Shown: piece by piece, positions 16,825 through 27,282 of the stretch
Layout: every line of letters starts with the position of its first letter
Numbering within the stretch: the first letter of the stretch is position 1
Source of the DNA: Paraflavitalea devenefica
GTDB lineage: Bacteria; Bacteroidota; Bacteroidia; Chitinophagales; Chitinophagaceae
DNA length: 64,000 nucleotides
Assembly: GCF_011759375.1 (NCBI RefSeq)
Contig: NZ_JAARML010000002.1
Coordinates: 682,001-746,000 of the forward strand
Direction: 5' to 3'
Notes under the pieces: generated by a model
The model's database searches: none
The model's input: only the letters and a program-made list of their open reading frames with translations
What the model was told of the DNA's origin: nothing
Position numbers and translations under genes: made by a program

Positions 16825-16879
16825 AAGGCAACAAGGTAGTTACCTCGTTGCCTCTGTGCCTTTATGCCTTGTTGCCTTT
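16825..16879. repeat. TTGCCT-rich intergenic repeat
   Basis: Reads GGCAACAAGGTAGTTACCTC, then GTTGCCTCTGTGCCTTTATG, then CCTTGTTGCC. It fills the spacer between the susD-like and GH32 genes and can fold on itself. A similar stretch is at 36631-36672. Confidence 0.55.
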
Positions 16880-18586
16880 TCAATAACGCGGGTTTTGCGT
16901 ATACAGCCCTTTGGTAAAGGTAATTTCAGATTGCGGGATCGGTAAATATTCATCCCTGCCGGCTGTAAATACGGCGGTGGATAAAAAAGTCCGCCTGTTC
17001 TTTTCAACCGCTATATAATTATTTAAAACCTGCGCGGCAATGCCCCATCTTACCAGGTCAAAAAATCGTTGTCCTTCGGTGGCAAATTCGAGTCGCCTTT
17101 CCCACTGCAAGGCAGTACGCGCGTAAGCCTGTGTCCAACCGGCGGCAGGATAAGGTTGAACGTTATAGTTGGAAGCAAAAGTGCCATCCAACTTCTTCAG
17201 CTTGCCAGTACTGGCTGCTGCCCTGGTCCTGATCTGGTTAATAAGTGGCAGGGCCTTATCTGGCTGCCCCAGCTCAATATAGGCTTCTGCCTGCATCAAC
17301 AACACGTCATCATACCGCAGGATATCATAATTCTTGGCAACGCCCATAAAAGGACCGTTTTTGAAATAAGAGGAGCTGGTGGCCAGTTGCTGGTTACGCA
17401 TCGTATGAAAATTGCCATACACACCGGGATCGCGTACCCAGCTATTGCTGAACAACTTGGTGTTATCATACTTGTACACATGTCCATCGATGCCTACGGT
17501 ATGATCCAGCCGCACATCAACAGTAGCGGTGCTTAAATTGGCATTGCTGTTGTTGAACGTAGTAAAATTAGGGAGGCCGTTGGCATCGGTCGTATGGGCA
17601 TTCACCAGGTTTTGGCTGGCAGCATGAAAGCCACAGCATCCATACTGGGGAGCGCCATGCGGATAATTTAAGCCATCCTCATAATTCAGCCTGCCGGCAG
17701 TGGTGCCATCGTTGATCGTAAACTGGATGGCAAACAGGGATTCCCGTCCGTTCTCTGTTTCAGGTAGAAAATTATCAGCAATATCAGCGCTTAAGGCATA
17801 CTTTCCTGATGCAATAACAGACTGGCATAAAGCCACTACTTCCTGCAATCGTGTTTGATTAATATTGATCACCTGGTGGGTGGCATCCTGTTCATACGCC
17901 TGGAATAACCGCAGTTTGGCCAGGTAAGCCTGGGCGGCAAACTTATTCGGCCGGCCGATTTCCGTTTGTGTTTCCGGCAGGTTAGCCACGGCAAACTCCA
18001 GGTCGGCAGCAATCTTATTCCAGGATTCTTCCCAGGAAAGGCCATTCGACACCTTTAAAATGTCGTCTGAAGAAGCAGTCTCATCGAATAGAGGAATATT
18101 CTTGTACAGGATCTTCATGGTGAAATAGCTATGTGCCCTTAAAAACTTCAGTTCTGCCAGCCTGGATTTCTTTTGCGGGAAGTCGGCCTCTGACAAATTA
18201 TTCACTGCACGCAGCGCTACATTGGCCCTGGAAACAGACTTAAACAAATTCTTCCAGGTACGGGAAACAAAAGCGTCCATAGTAGGGGTTACCAGGTTAT
18301 AATGTTCCATGGCGTCTATTTCTCCCACATCACCGGTACCGCCGCCGCCTTTGTACGAATCGTCCGATCTTACACTGCCATAGGCCCACATACTGTATAT
18401 CGGGCCGATCATATCGCCATTACCGATGGCGGCATAGGCAGCCGTCACCAGGCCCTCAACTGCAGTAGGGGAGGTCAGTGCGTCGGACGACAATACGCCG
18501 GTGGGTGTGTATTCTAATTGTCTTTTACAGGAGCCGTACAGCAATAGGCCTGAAACAATCAAAGCCGGTATATATATCTTTTTCAT
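16880..18586 (-). CDS. SusD/RagB family glycan-binding lipoprotein
   Basis: A 568-residue outer-membrane surface lipoprotein that binds oligosaccharides and caps the SusC channel. Signal peptide with lipobox in VSGLLLYGSC followed by KRQLEYTP. SusD features: TPTAVEGLVTAAYAAIG near the N-terminus, the ARAALQWERRLEFATEGQRFFDLVRWG-type block near the C-terminus, and NPRY at the end. An in-frame ATG four codons upstream (MRFN) is possible, but MKKIYIPAL is the usual start form. It lies 24 bases after the susC-like gene, in the same operon. Confidence 0.93.
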   Translation of the reverse strand: MKKIYIPALIVSGLLLYGSCKRQLEYTPTGVLSSDALTSPTAVEGLVTAAYAAIGNGDMIGPIYSMWAYGSVRSDDSYKGGGGTGDVGEIDAMEHYNLVTPTMDAFVSRTWKNLFKSVSRANVALRAVNNLSEADFPQKKSRLAELKFLRAHSYFTMKILYKNIPLFDETASSDDILKVSNGLSWEESWNKIAADLEFAVANLPETQTEIGRPNKFAAQAYLAKLRLFQAYEQDATHQVININQTRLQEVVALCQSVIASGKYALSADIADNFLPETENGRESLFAIQFTINDGTTAGRLNYEDGLNYPHGAPQYGCCGFHAASQNLVNAHTTDANGLPNFTTFNNSNANLSTATVDVRLDHTVGIDGHVYKYDNTKLFSNSWVRDPGVYGNFHTMRNQQLATSSSYFKNGPFMGVAKNYDILRYDDVLLMQAEAYIELGQPDKALPLINQIRTRAAASTGKLKKLDGTFASNYNVQPYPAAGWTQAYARTALQWERRLEFATEGQRFFDLVRWGIAAQVLNNYIAVEKNRRTFLSTAVFTAGRDEYLPIPQSEITFTKGLYTQNPRY

Positions 18587-18609
18587 GTTGAATCTCATTT
18601 GATGATGAA

Positions 18610-21600
18610 TTAAAAGGAGGCATTAATACCGAAGGTGAAAGTTTTCGGTACCGGAATGGGATCGAGGTCAATCCTTTCAGGATCGGGACTCTGATAGCTT
18701 TTGCTTTTAAACCAGAACAGGTTCTCGGCCATAGCATAAAAGCGTAACCCGGTAAAGATGGTTTTGGGTTTCATACTATACCCAAGCTGGATGTTACGCA
18801 TCTTGAAATAAGAAGTGCTCACCATAAAATAATCCGAGGTGCGGCCTTCATTATTATTGTCTTTAAGCGTTAGGGCAGGTACGCTGGTATTGGTATGTTG
18901 AGGTGTCCAGCCGTTGAATACGCCAGGGCCTACATTTTCCCTGCTTTTCATCAGGTTATTGAAAACGGTATACACATCAAACCCTTCTCTGCCGGCTACA
19001 CCGGAACCGAAAACAGACAGGTCGAACTTTTTATAAGTCAGGTCAATGCGTATACCATATTCAATGTCCGGAAGCGTGGTGCCTATCCAGGTCCTGTCAA
19101 GATCATTAATAACGCCATCGGTGTTGATGTCTGCATAACGGATCCTTCCGGGGCCTGCACCTATTTGTGTCGGAGCTTTATTGACTTCTTCCTGCGACTG
19201 AAAGAGGCCCATTGTTTTATAACCGAAAATATCAAACTGCGAATGGCCGATGATTGTGTTCACCAGATTGCCGGGGTAGGCGGGACGAACACTTTCGGGC
19301 AGTTCGGTTATCTTATCCCTGAAATGGGCAAAATTCAGTTTTACATCATAGCCCAGATCGCCCTTCTTTTCACCCTGGTAGCCTATGACCAGTTCCCATC
19401 CTTTATTGGTCTTGGAAGCGCCATTCACGGCTTTGGATTGACCTTCTCCCAACGCGGAAGCCACCGGTGGCGTGATCAGTATACCGGTGGTTTTCCGGGA
19501 GAAATAATCGAACGACCCATATATCCTGTTTTTATACAGCGTGAAATCAATACCTGCATTGATCTCATCGGTTGTCTCCCATTTAAGGTCCGGGTTGGCG
19601 GCCTGCGTTTGCACGAATCCTGAAGGTAAGGTGCCGGTATTAGCGCCCGACAAGGAGTAAGCTGTACCGATATTCATATACTGTTCCCAAAAGCCGCCCA
19701 CCAATTGACTCAGCGCTGTACCATACCTGGTATCAAAGAGCCCAAAACGGGCCAGGTCGCCAATTTGCTGGTTCCCTACGCGGCCAATGCCGGCTCTTAA
19801 TTTTAACTCAGAGAGAAAGTCCTGGGTCTGCATAAAACTTTCTTTGTCTACTCTCCAGCCTATAGAAGCTGCCGGGAAAACGCCAAAGCGGTTATTAGCC
19901 CCGAAACGGGAAGAGCCATCCCGGCGAAGGGTAACAGCAGCTAAATACTTGTCTGAAAAATTATAATCAATACGTCCAAACAGGGAGAACAGGCGATTAC
20001 CGGTTGACCCACCCGATACATACGTATTACCGGTTCCTGCACTTAAAGTAAAATAGTCTTCTGTTTGAATGGCAAAGCCTTCTTTCTTGGTATTCTGAAA
20101 AGTAAGGTCCGTTCTGATATATTCAGTGCCTGCCAGGAACTTTAAACTATGTTCAGTATTGATATTCCAGCTATACCGTACGGTGTTGGAGAAAGTATAA
20201 CTCAGGTACTTGTTCTGATCTAAAGTAAGGCTATTGGTAGTTCTGTTAAAAGCGCCTTCCCTGAATGTTGGCAGAATGGTTTTGTTCAGGTACGTAGCAT
20301 AATCTGCACCAAGCGTTGATTTGAAAAACAGGTTTTTGACCGGCTGAATTTCAACGAACACACTGCCAAAGGAAGTGAGCCGGTTGGCATTATCCCACCT
20401 GGACAAATACTGCATGTGCAAAGGATTATTTCGGTCGGAGTAACCGCCTCCGGAGGCACCTGCAAACGTGGTACCGTCTTTTTGATATACAGGAATAGTA
20501 GGCGCCAAAGTAACTGCCAGGAAAGTAGTGGAGGCGCCACCGATATCCCGCGTAGTGAGTGTTTCATTGGAGTTGGCCACCCGTATATTCATGCCAAACG
20601 TAGCTTTATTGTCAAAAGCCCTCGTGATAGCATTGATACTACCACTCATGCGCTCGTACCCGGTATACCGCAACATACCGGTATTCTTAATATAACCCAC
20701 ATTGATTTCGAGCGATGAGTTTTTGTTGCCGGCAGAAGCGGTTAAACTGCTGTTGGTCACAAGCCCCGTTTTATACATTACGTCCTGCCAGTCGGTATTG
20801 CCGGCAGGCGTATTGGGATCGCCGCCTACTAAGGGCTTAACGGTTACGCTGTTTAAAACAGGGTTATCAAAATCATTGTTCCAGTTGAAATCATAGATCT
20901 CGCCATAGGCAGCAGCAGGGTCCTGCCTGTCGTTTACAGAAGCCTGCCATAAAGCCCTTCCCCTGTCCACCGCATTTAGCATCTTAAACCTGACCGGTTT
21001 CTCTGTCTGGGCCGAAAGGCTGGAATTAAACTGGATATTTACTTTCCCATTCGTATTACCCCCGTTTTTGGTCGTAACGATAATAACGCCGTTGGAGGCG
21101 CGGGAGCCATACACAGAAGCAGCGGAAGCATCTTTTAATACCTGCACCGAAGCGATCACCGCCGGGTCCAGGTTTTGAAATACCTCCGGTCTTGTGGTGG
21201 GTATCCCATCTATGACATACAGTGGATCATTAACGCCCAGCGTATTGGAGCCCCTGATCAGTATCCGGGAATTGCTGCCATTGGGAGAACCGCCATTCCT
21301 TTCAATATACAAACCGGCCACCCGCCCCTGCAGCGCCTGCATAGCGTTACCGGAGCTATTATTCTTTACGGGCGCCAGGTCTACCACGGCAACAGCGCCG
21401 GTCAGGTCTTTTTTCCGTTGTGATTGGTAGCCGATCACCACAAACTGTTCCAGTTCCTTCTCCGCTTCTTCTACTTCAACCGTTACGGGTTGCATAGCGC
21501 TGGTAACTTTCATGGTCACGGGTTTCATGCCCACATAAGTGATACTGAGCACATCGCCTGGAGCTGCTGCGATGGAAAACTTACCGGCCGCATCGGTCAC

Positions 21601-21747
21601 TGCCTGTTTATGATTGGCTGAAACAGTGGCCCCTGCAAGGGGCGCCCGGTTGGTTTTATGCACCACCACACCGGTAATTGTTTTTTCCTGGGCAAGGACC
21701 ATTACAGAAAACAGCAGTCCTGTAATAGCCATCAGCAATCGTTGCAT
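18610..21747 (-). CDS. SusC/RagA family TonB-linked outer membrane transporter
   Basis: A 1045-residue TonB-dependent porin that imports fructo-oligosaccharides with its SusD partner. Signal peptide MQRLLMAITGLLFSVMVLAQ, then a carboxypeptidase-like domain (ITGVVVHKTNRAPLAGATV), then the plug with the SusC hallmark AMQALQGRVAGLYIERNGG and DPLYVIDGIP. A 22-strand barrel follows, ending FGINASF with terminal Phe. The open frame extends 61 codons further upstream, but that extension lacks a signal peptide and overlaps the intergenic region. Substrate is inferred from the GH32, fructokinase and regulator around it. Confidence 0.94.
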   Translation of the reverse strand: MQRLLMAITGLLFSVMVLAQEKTITGVVVHKTNRAPLAGATVSANHKQAVTDAAGKFSIAAAPGDVLSITYVGMKPVTMKVTSAMQPVTVEVEEAEKELEQFVVIGYQSQRKKDLTGAVAVVDLAPVKNNSSGNAMQALQGRVAGLYIERNGGSPNGSNSRILIRGSNTLGVNDPLYVIDGIPTTRPEVFQNLDPAVIASVQVLKDASAASVYGSRASNGVIIVTTKNGGNTNGKVNIQFNSSLSAQTEKPVRFKMLNAVDRGRALWQASVNDRQDPAAAYGEIYDFNWNNDFDNPVLNSVTVKPLVGGDPNTPAGNTDWQDVMYKTGLVTNSSLTASAGNKNSSLEINVGYIKNTGMLRYTGYERMSGSINAITRAFDNKATFGMNIRVANSNETLTTRDIGGASTTFLAVTLAPTIPVYQKDGTTFAGASGGGYSDRNNPLHMQYLSRWDNANRLTSFGSVFVEIQPVKNLFFKSTLGADYATYLNKTILPTFREGAFNRTTNSLTLDQNKYLSYTFSNTVRYSWNINTEHSLKFLAGTEYIRTDLTFQNTKKEGFAIQTEDYFTLSAGTGNTYVSGGSTGNRLFSLFGRIDYNFSDKYLAAVTLRRDGSSRFGANNRFGVFPAASIGWRVDKESFMQTQDFLSELKLRAGIGRVGNQQIGDLARFGLFDTRYGTALSQLVGGFWEQYMNIGTAYSLSGANTGTLPSGFVQTQAANPDLKWETTDEINAGIDFTLYKNRIYGSFDYFSRKTTGILITPPVASALGEGQSKAVNGASKTNKGWELVIGYQGEKKGDLGYDVKLNFAHFRDKITELPESVRPAYPGNLVNTIIGHSQFDIFGYKTMGLFQSQEEVNKAPTQIGAGPGRIRYADINTDGVINDLDRTWIGTTLPDIEYGIRIDLTYKKFDLSVFGSGVAGREGFDVYTVFNNLMKSRENVGPGVFNGWTPQHTNTSVPALTLKDNNNEGRTSDYFMVSTSYFKMRNIQLGYSMKPKTIFTGLRFYAMAENLFWFKSKSYQSPDPERIDLDPIPVPKTFTFGINASF

Positions 21748-21790
21748 AGTGTTAATTTTGGTTTTGGAAAGTGTTAGATAATAAAGAATG

Positions 21791-22708
21791 TCATACCTGC
21801 GTCTTCGAAAATTGGCTAAGTGTTGCGATCTCCCGGGTGTCATAATCAGGGCAGGCGCCGGGATAAGAAGCAATAAGGGCCCCCATCGCGCACGCGTAAT
21901 CGAGCATTTCGGCAGGCGGGGCCCTGTCAATCAATTGGGAAAGAAAGGCTGCCAGGAAGGCGTCTCCGCTACCCACGGTGTCCGCCACTTGTACCTTATA
22001 TCCTGCATGCTCATAAAAATCCCCGTTTAAACACAGTACTGCGCCATCTCCTCCCATGGTTACCACGATCGTGTTGATCAGGAAGCGTTCCTGTATCAGC
22101 TTTATCTTACCGGTTACAGTAGGTACAGGTGAATACCAGCCTGCTATCAATTCCAGTTCAGCCAGGTTCAGTTTTAATACATCTGTCTTTTGAAGTAACT
22201 GTTCAATGATGGGACGATTGAAATGTGGAGGACGCAAATTAATATCCAGCACTTTGGTAGTAGTGGTAGCCGATTCAAGCAGAGAGAACAAGGTATTCTT
22301 TGAGGCAGGACTCCTGCAAATTAAACTGCCAAACACCAGGTAATCTGTCTGCTGCATCAGGGCTGTATAAGAATCATCCCACGTAATAAAATCCCAGGCC
22401 GATGGGTATACGATATCATAAGCCATTTCGTGATGACCATTAGACCGGGCATACACCAGGCCGGTAGGATGTATGGGATCTATACTGAAATGATCAGTGC
22501 CAATGCCCCATTTTGAGAAAATATCCAACAGTTCCCTGCCATGGCTGTCGGCCCCTACTTTTGTGATCACTGAAATAGCCCGGTTTAACTTATGCAAATG
22601 GTAGGCTACATTCATAGGCGCTCCGCCTGGCAAAGCACCCGCAGGCAGAATATCCCAAAGGACCTCGCCATAACAAACGATCCGTTTGCCTGAAGTTGGT
22701 ATACGCAT
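21791..22708 (-). CDS. PfkB family carbohydrate kinase, probable fructokinase
   Basis: A 305-residue sugar kinase. PfkB signatures: GGAPMNVAYHLHKL near the N-terminus and the C-terminal DTVGSGDAFLAAFL with the catalytic Asp. It would phosphorylate fructose released by the GH32 enzyme to fructose 6-phosphate. It lies between the sugar porter and susC genes, 27 bases after the porter. Substrate is inferred from context; the PfkB family also includes ribo- and KDG kinases. Confidence 0.88.
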   Translation of the reverse strand: MRIPTSGKRIVCYGEVLWDILPAGALPGGAPMNVAYHLHKLNRAISVITKVGADSHGRELLDIFSKWGIGTDHFSIDPIHPTGLVYARSNGHHEMAYDIVYPSAWDFITWDDSYTALMQQTDYLVFGSLICRSPASKNTLFSLLESATTTTKVLDINLRPPHFNRPIIEQLLQKTDVLKLNLAELELIAGWYSPVPTVTGKIKLIQERFLINTIVVTMGGDGAVLCLNGDFYEHAGYKVQVADTVGSGDAFLAAFLSQLIDRAPPAEMLDYACAMGALIASYPGACPDYDTREIATLSQFSKTQV

Positions 22709-22735
22709 ACAAGCAATGGTTTTGATGAAGAATAA

Positions 22736-24067
22736 TTAATGCAGTACCAGCGAGCGTTCTATCTGCTCCAGTGATTTACCTTTCGTTTCGGGCATCACCT
22801 TCCAGACAAAAACCAGTTGCAACACCATCATAATACTGAAGAATAAAAAGGTATTGCCGCCTCCCAGTTTTTCGGCCAGCATAGGAAAGGAAAAAGCAAT
22901 GAGCGCAGCCATTACCCAATGGGTAAAACTTCCCAGCGTTTGGCCTTTTGCCCTCACCTGGTTGGGAAATATTTCAGCGATGAATACCCAAATAACAGCG
23001 CCCTGGCTGAAAGCAAAAAAGGCGATATACACCAGCAGGTAAATCGTAACTGCCCATCCACTGAAATTATTGGAGTAAAAAGCCTGTGCAACCAGCCCCA
23101 GTGTGGCGATCAATCCTATAGAACCAATCAGCATCAGCGTTTTTCTGCCTATCCTGTCTATAAAATTGATGGCGATAAGCGTAAAAATAAAATTGACAGC
23201 GCCGATACCCACTGTCGACAACAGGGAAGAAGTTCTCCCCAGGCCTGTCATTTCAAAAATGCGGGGGGCATAATAAATAATCGCATTGATGCCGGATACC
23301 TGGTTAAAAACTGCAAAAGCCACCGCCAGGAAAACAGGGAACCTGTATTTGCGGGAGAGCAACTGGCTGGCATTAGGGGAAGCGTTTTCCGGCGACTTAT
23401 TGTTTATTATATTTTCTAACTCTGTTTCATAACCATCCGGGTTCACTATTTTTAGAATAGTGCTGGCCTCATCCAGTTTTCCTTTCTTCAGGATCAGCCA
23501 TCTTGGACTTTCAGGTACCAGTTGCAGCAGGATCAGGAACAGTAATGAGGGGAAAGCCTGTACCCCCAGCATCCATCGCCAGGCGGTTTCTCCATCCTCC
23601 CCGATCAGGTAATTGGAGAAATAAGACAACAAAATGCCAAACACTACATTGAACTGGAATAGGGCAACTAGGCGGCCTCTTTTGGCAGCAGGGGCAATTT
23701 CTGAAATATAAACCGGCGCCGTTACGGAGGAAGCGCCCACACCCAGGCCACCCAGCAGCCGGAACAGTAAAAAGAAATGCCAGTCGGTGGCAAAAGCAGT
23801 GCCGAGGGAAGAAACCAGGTACAGGGCGGCAATGATCATTAAAGTGTTTCTTCTTCCCAGCCTGTCGGAAGGAATGCTGCCCGTTAAAGAACCAATAATA
23901 GTACCTATTAAAGCAATAGAAACAGTGAGGCCATGTTCGACAGGGTTTAAGGACCAGTATGCCTGGATGGACTGTTCTGCGCCGGAGATCACAGCCGTAT
24001 CAAATCCAAATAAGAAGCCACCCAGGGCAACGACGATACTCCACAGGAATACTTTTCGCTGATTCAT
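22736..24067 (-). CDS. MFS sugar porter, probable fructose/H+ symporter
   Basis: A 443-residue inner-membrane transporter of the major facilitator sugar porter family with 12 hydrophobic segments. Signatures: GFDTAVISGAEQSIQ near the N-terminus, SDRLGRRNTLM between segments 2 and 3, VPESPRWLI in the middle, DRIGRKTLM, and PETKGKSLEQIE at the C-terminus. It would carry monosaccharide into the cytoplasm for the fructokinase. It is the first gene of the leftward operon. Confidence 0.92.
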   Translation of the reverse strand: MNQRKVFLWSIVVALGGFLFGFDTAVISGAEQSIQAYWSLNPVEHGLTVSIALIGTIIGSLTGSIPSDRLGRRNTLMIIAALYLVSSLGTAFATDWHFFLLFRLLGGLGVGASSVTAPVYISEIAPAAKRGRLVALFQFNVVFGILLSYFSNYLIGEDGETAWRWMLGVQAFPSLLFLILLQLVPESPRWLILKKGKLDEASTILKIVNPDGYETELENIINNKSPENASPNASQLLSRKYRFPVFLAVAFAVFNQVSGINAIIYYAPRIFEMTGLGRTSSLLSTVGIGAVNFIFTLIAINFIDRIGRKTLMLIGSIGLIATLGLVAQAFYSNNFSGWAVTIYLLVYIAFFAFSQGAVIWVFIAEIFPNQVRAKGQTLGSFTHWVMAALIAFSFPMLAEKLGGGNTFLFFSIMMVLQLVFVWKVMPETKGKSLEQIERSLVLH

Positions 24068-24370
24068 ACAACAAGCAATTTTTTGTAAACATATCGTACC
24101 GGTCCCCGGAACGGGTAGTGATCCTGTTTCAAAAAATTGTAAGGCGTAAGAAATAACTGGTTATGTGCAATGGGTTGCTATTCAATCATAAGTACATATC
24201 TGTAAATTTGTATGGCGGGGCGGCTTTTAGAATTTGTAACCCGCTTTTTAGAAACTGTATCATGGAAGTGCTGCCGCACTGTGCAAAAAATACCAACCGG
24301 AATTTCATTGAGTTATATTTATGACAGAAGGAGATGATTTTCTTTACCTTGTATTGCCTGTCTATATAAT
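24068..24370. other. Divergent regulatory region between porter and hybrid regulator
   Basis: 303 bases between two divergent genes. It must carry the promoters of the fructan operon and of the regulator, and most likely the regulator's DNA-binding site. I saw no TAnnTTTG box that fits the porter gene well, consistent with an activator-dependent promoter. No direct repeat could be assigned with confidence. Confidence 0.4.
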
Positions 24371-27172
24371 ATGGTACGATCATTAACGAAACGCTTGCTT
24401 CTTACACGACTGCCCGGCCCTTGTATTGCCCCATTGTTGGTTTCGGGCCTATTATTGCTGTTGCTTTTACCAGCCTGTACCGGCCAGAAGAAACAGGCCG
24501 CTTATACCATCGGGTTTTCGCAATGTATTGAATCGGATGCCTGGCGCAGGACCATGCTGGAAGGCATGAAAAAGGAGCTGGCTTTCCATCCGGGTGTACA
24601 GTTTATTTACCGGCAGGCAAACGGCAATAGTCAGCAACAGGAAGCGCAGGTGAAGGAATTACTGCAAAAGCATATTGACCTGCTCATCATCTCTCCCAAT
24701 GAAGCAGCGCCGCTAACGCCGGTAGTGGAGGAGGCCTTCCGCAAGGGAATACCGGTCATTGTGGTCGACAGGAAAATAGCCACACCTTTATATACGGCCT
24801 ATGTAGGCGGCGACAACTATGAGATCGGCAAAATGGCCGGCCAGTATGCCGTGAATTTGCTTAACGGCAAAGGAAAGATCATCGAAATAACTGGGTTGCC
24901 CAAATCATCACCTGCCATAGAACGGCGCCAGGGTTTTGCGGATGCGATCAAAAACTATCCCGGTCTGCAGATCATACGGCAGGTAAACGGGGAGTGGCTG
25001 CAGCAAACGGCCCAACAGGAACTTGCCAAAATAGCGCCGCAATACCCGGATGTAAATCTGGTCTTTGCGCACAATGATATGATGTCGCTGGGGACTTACG
25101 AAGTATATAAAAACAGCGGGCTGACAAAGCCCTATATCATTGGCGTGGATGGTTTGCCGGCTACGGGGATGAAATTTGTGGCGGGCAAAATGACCACCGC
25201 TACCATGTTATATCCCACCGGTGGCGAAGAAGCCATCAGGATAGCCATGAAAATCCTTAATAAGGAGAACGTTGCTAAGGAAAACCTCCTGCAGACCACG
25301 GTTATTGATTCTACCAATGTGCGCATCATGCAACTGCAGGCAGCCAAAACGGCCAGCCAGCAACAGCAGATAGAGCGGCAGCAATCCATGTTAAAAGAAC
25401 AACAAAGGATCTATAACAACCAGCGCACCCTGGTTTACATCCTGGTACTGTCTCTGATCTTGTCGCTTATTCTAGGCGGATTGGCTTTCTATTCTTTACG
25501 GGAAAACAGGAAGATCAGTAAAAAACTGCAGGCGCAAAACCAGGAGATCCTCGACCACCAGGCGCAACTGGTAGCCATGTCGGAAAAAGCCAAAGCGGCC
25601 AATGAAGCCAAGGTCAACTTCTTTACCAACATATCACACGAATTCAGAACACCTTTAACACTTATACTTGGGCCAATGGAAGAATTACTGGCCAACAGTA
25701 AAAACAGCTATCATACCAACCAAACCCTTGGTTTAATACAGAAGAACGTTATACGGCTGTTGCGGCTGGTGAACCAACTGATGGATTTCAGGAAAATAGA
25801 AGTGGACAAAATGAAACTAAGGGCCGCTGAAACCGACCTGATCACTTTTACAGCCGAGATCATACAATCGTACAAAAGCATTGCACAAAAAAGGAATATC
25901 GACCTTCGCCTCATCACCAAAGAAAGACAACTGCTGGTATGGATGGATATAACCATGCTGGATAAAGTGATTTTTAATCTGTTGTCCAATGCATTCAAGT
26001 TTACCAAAGACAATGGATACGTACACATTTACATCAGTAAAAATGAGCCCGGCAGCCAGGCGATCATGAAAATTGAAGACAATGGGGTAGGCATGTCGAA
26101 AGATGCCATTGACCATGCTTTTGATGTATTTTACCAGGGCGAATATGAAAACTACAAAGGATCGGGTCTGGGCCTGGCCTTATCCAAAGAACTCATCGGA
26201 TTACATAAAGGCACCATTACCGTATCGAGTGAAAAATGGAAGGGCACCAGGTTTGAAATAAGTCTGCCTTTGGGCAATGCCCATCTTGAAAAAGACGAAA
26301 TGACGGAGTCTGTGCAGGAATCCAGCCAGGCAGTTTTATATGAGCACGAAAAAATATATACCGCTGATCTTAAAACTGAAACCTCTATAAAAACTGAAAC
26401 AGAAGAATCACCGGCTGAAAAAACACATACGGTATTAATTATAGAAGACAATGCAGACCTACGGCAATTCCTGGTGAACAAATTAAGCGGTCAATATGAA
26501 ATACTGGAAGCGGATAATGGTCAGTATGCCTTGCAACAGGCTTTCGACTATGTCCCCGACCTGATTATTTGCGATGTGGTGATTCCCGGGAAAGATGGCA
26601 TGGCGCTTACTCATATCTTTAAAAATGATGTCCGCACTTCCCATATTCCGGTTGTGTTGTTAACTGCCAAAACAGCCATGGAGCAGCAGATCGAAGGCAT
26701 GAAAAACAGGGCGGACGCCTACATTACAAAGCCCTTCAACGTATTGTTACTGCAGCAAACCATCAAAAGTCTGCTGGATAACAGGGCCAGGCTAAAAGAA
26801 CACTTTACAGGGGAGCTGCCCACTGGTCTAAAAACCCAGACCATCAGCAAACCCGACAGGAAGTTCATCAATGAATTTTCGGCATTGGTGGAAAGTAACC
26901 TTTCCAATGAAGACTTTACAGTAGAGACCATTTGTAAGCACATAGGCATATCCAGGGTACAGTTATACAGGAAAGTAAAAGCTTTGCTAAATGTTAATGT
27001 GAATGATTATATCCTGAATACAAGATTGCAGAAAGCAAAATACTTTTTGAAGAATGAAGACACGCCTATTGGAGAAATAGCCAGTAAAACCGGCTTTTCT
27101 TCCTCGGCTTACTTCTCCAGTGTATTTAAAACAAAAGTGGGCATTACTCCAAAAGAGTATAGGGAAAAATAA
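24371..27172 (+). CDS. Hybrid two-component regulator with periplasmic sugar-binding sensor
   Basis: A 933-residue single-chain sensor-regulator. Domains: signal/lipobox region (LLPAC, Cys36); a LacI/ribose-binding-type periplasmic domain (about 44-315, with DLLIISPNEAAPL and VVDRKIATPLYTAYVGGDN); a membrane span (about 354-376); histidine kinase with phosphorylated His423 in FTNISHEFRTPL and an ATPase domain (DNGVGM, GSGLGLAL); a receiver domain (VLIIEDNADL, phospho-acceptor in IICDVVIPGKDG); and a C-terminal AraC-type helix-turn-helix pair ending GITPKEYREK. This matches BT1754 of Bacteroides thetaiotaomicron, which senses fructose directly and activates the fructan locus (established knowledge). 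It lies divergent to the fructan operon. Confidence 0.93.
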   Translation: MVRSLTKRLLLTRLPGPCIAPLLVSGLLLLLLLPACTGQKKQAAYTIGFSQCIESDAWRRTMLEGMKKELAFHPGVQFIYRQANGNSQQQEAQVKELLQKHIDLLIISPNEAAPLTPVVEEAFRKGIPVIVVDRKIATPLYTAYVGGDNYEIGKMAGQYAVNLLNGKGKIIEITGLPKSSPAIERRQGFADAIKNYPGLQIIRQVNGEWLQQTAQQELAKIAPQYPDVNLVFAHNDMMSLGTYEVYKNSGLTKPYIIGVDGLPATGMKFVAGKMTTATMLYPTGGEEAIRIAMKILNKENVAKENLLQTTVIDSTNVRIMQLQAAKTASQQQQIERQQSMLKEQQRIYNNQRTLVYILVLSLILSLILGGLAFYSLRENRKISKKLQAQNQEILDHQAQLVAMSEKAKAANEAKVNFFTNISHEFRTPLTLILGPMEELLANSKNSYHTNQTLGLIQKNVIRLLRLVNQLMDFRKIEVDKMKLRAAETDLITFTAEIIQSYKSIAQKRNIDLRLITKERQLLVWMDITMLDKVIFNLLSNAFKFTKDNGYVHIYISKNEPGSQAIMKIEDNGVGMSKDAIDHAFDVFYQGEYENYKGSGLGLALSKELIGLHKGTITVSSEKWKGTRFEISLPLGNAHLEKDEMTESVQESSQAVLYEHEKIYTADLKTETSIKTETEESPAEKTHTVLIIEDNADLRQFLVNKLSGQYEILEADNGQYALQQAFDYVPDLIICDVVIPGKDGMALTHIFKNDVRTSHIPVVLLTAKTAMEQQIEGMKNRADAYITKPFNVLLLQQTIKSLLDNRARLKEHFTGELPTGLKTQTISKPDRKFINEFSALVESNLSNEDFTVETICKHIGISRVQLYRKVKALLNVNVNDYILNTRLQKAKYFLKNEDTPIGEIASKTGFSSSAYFSSVFKTKVGITPKEYREK

Positions 27173-27282
27173 ATAGTACCTACGTCTTTAATTTTCTATT
27201 TTTGGCCTGCTAAATGAGGTGTCAGAAGCTGTAAGCATAGCTTCGCACAGTCTCACATTGATTGTAATTAATGAAATACTGA

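Noticed and set aside
24186..24383. 65-residue minus-strand frame in the divergent region before the hybrid regulator
   Set aside because: No recognised motif or start context, and it overlaps the regulator start region.
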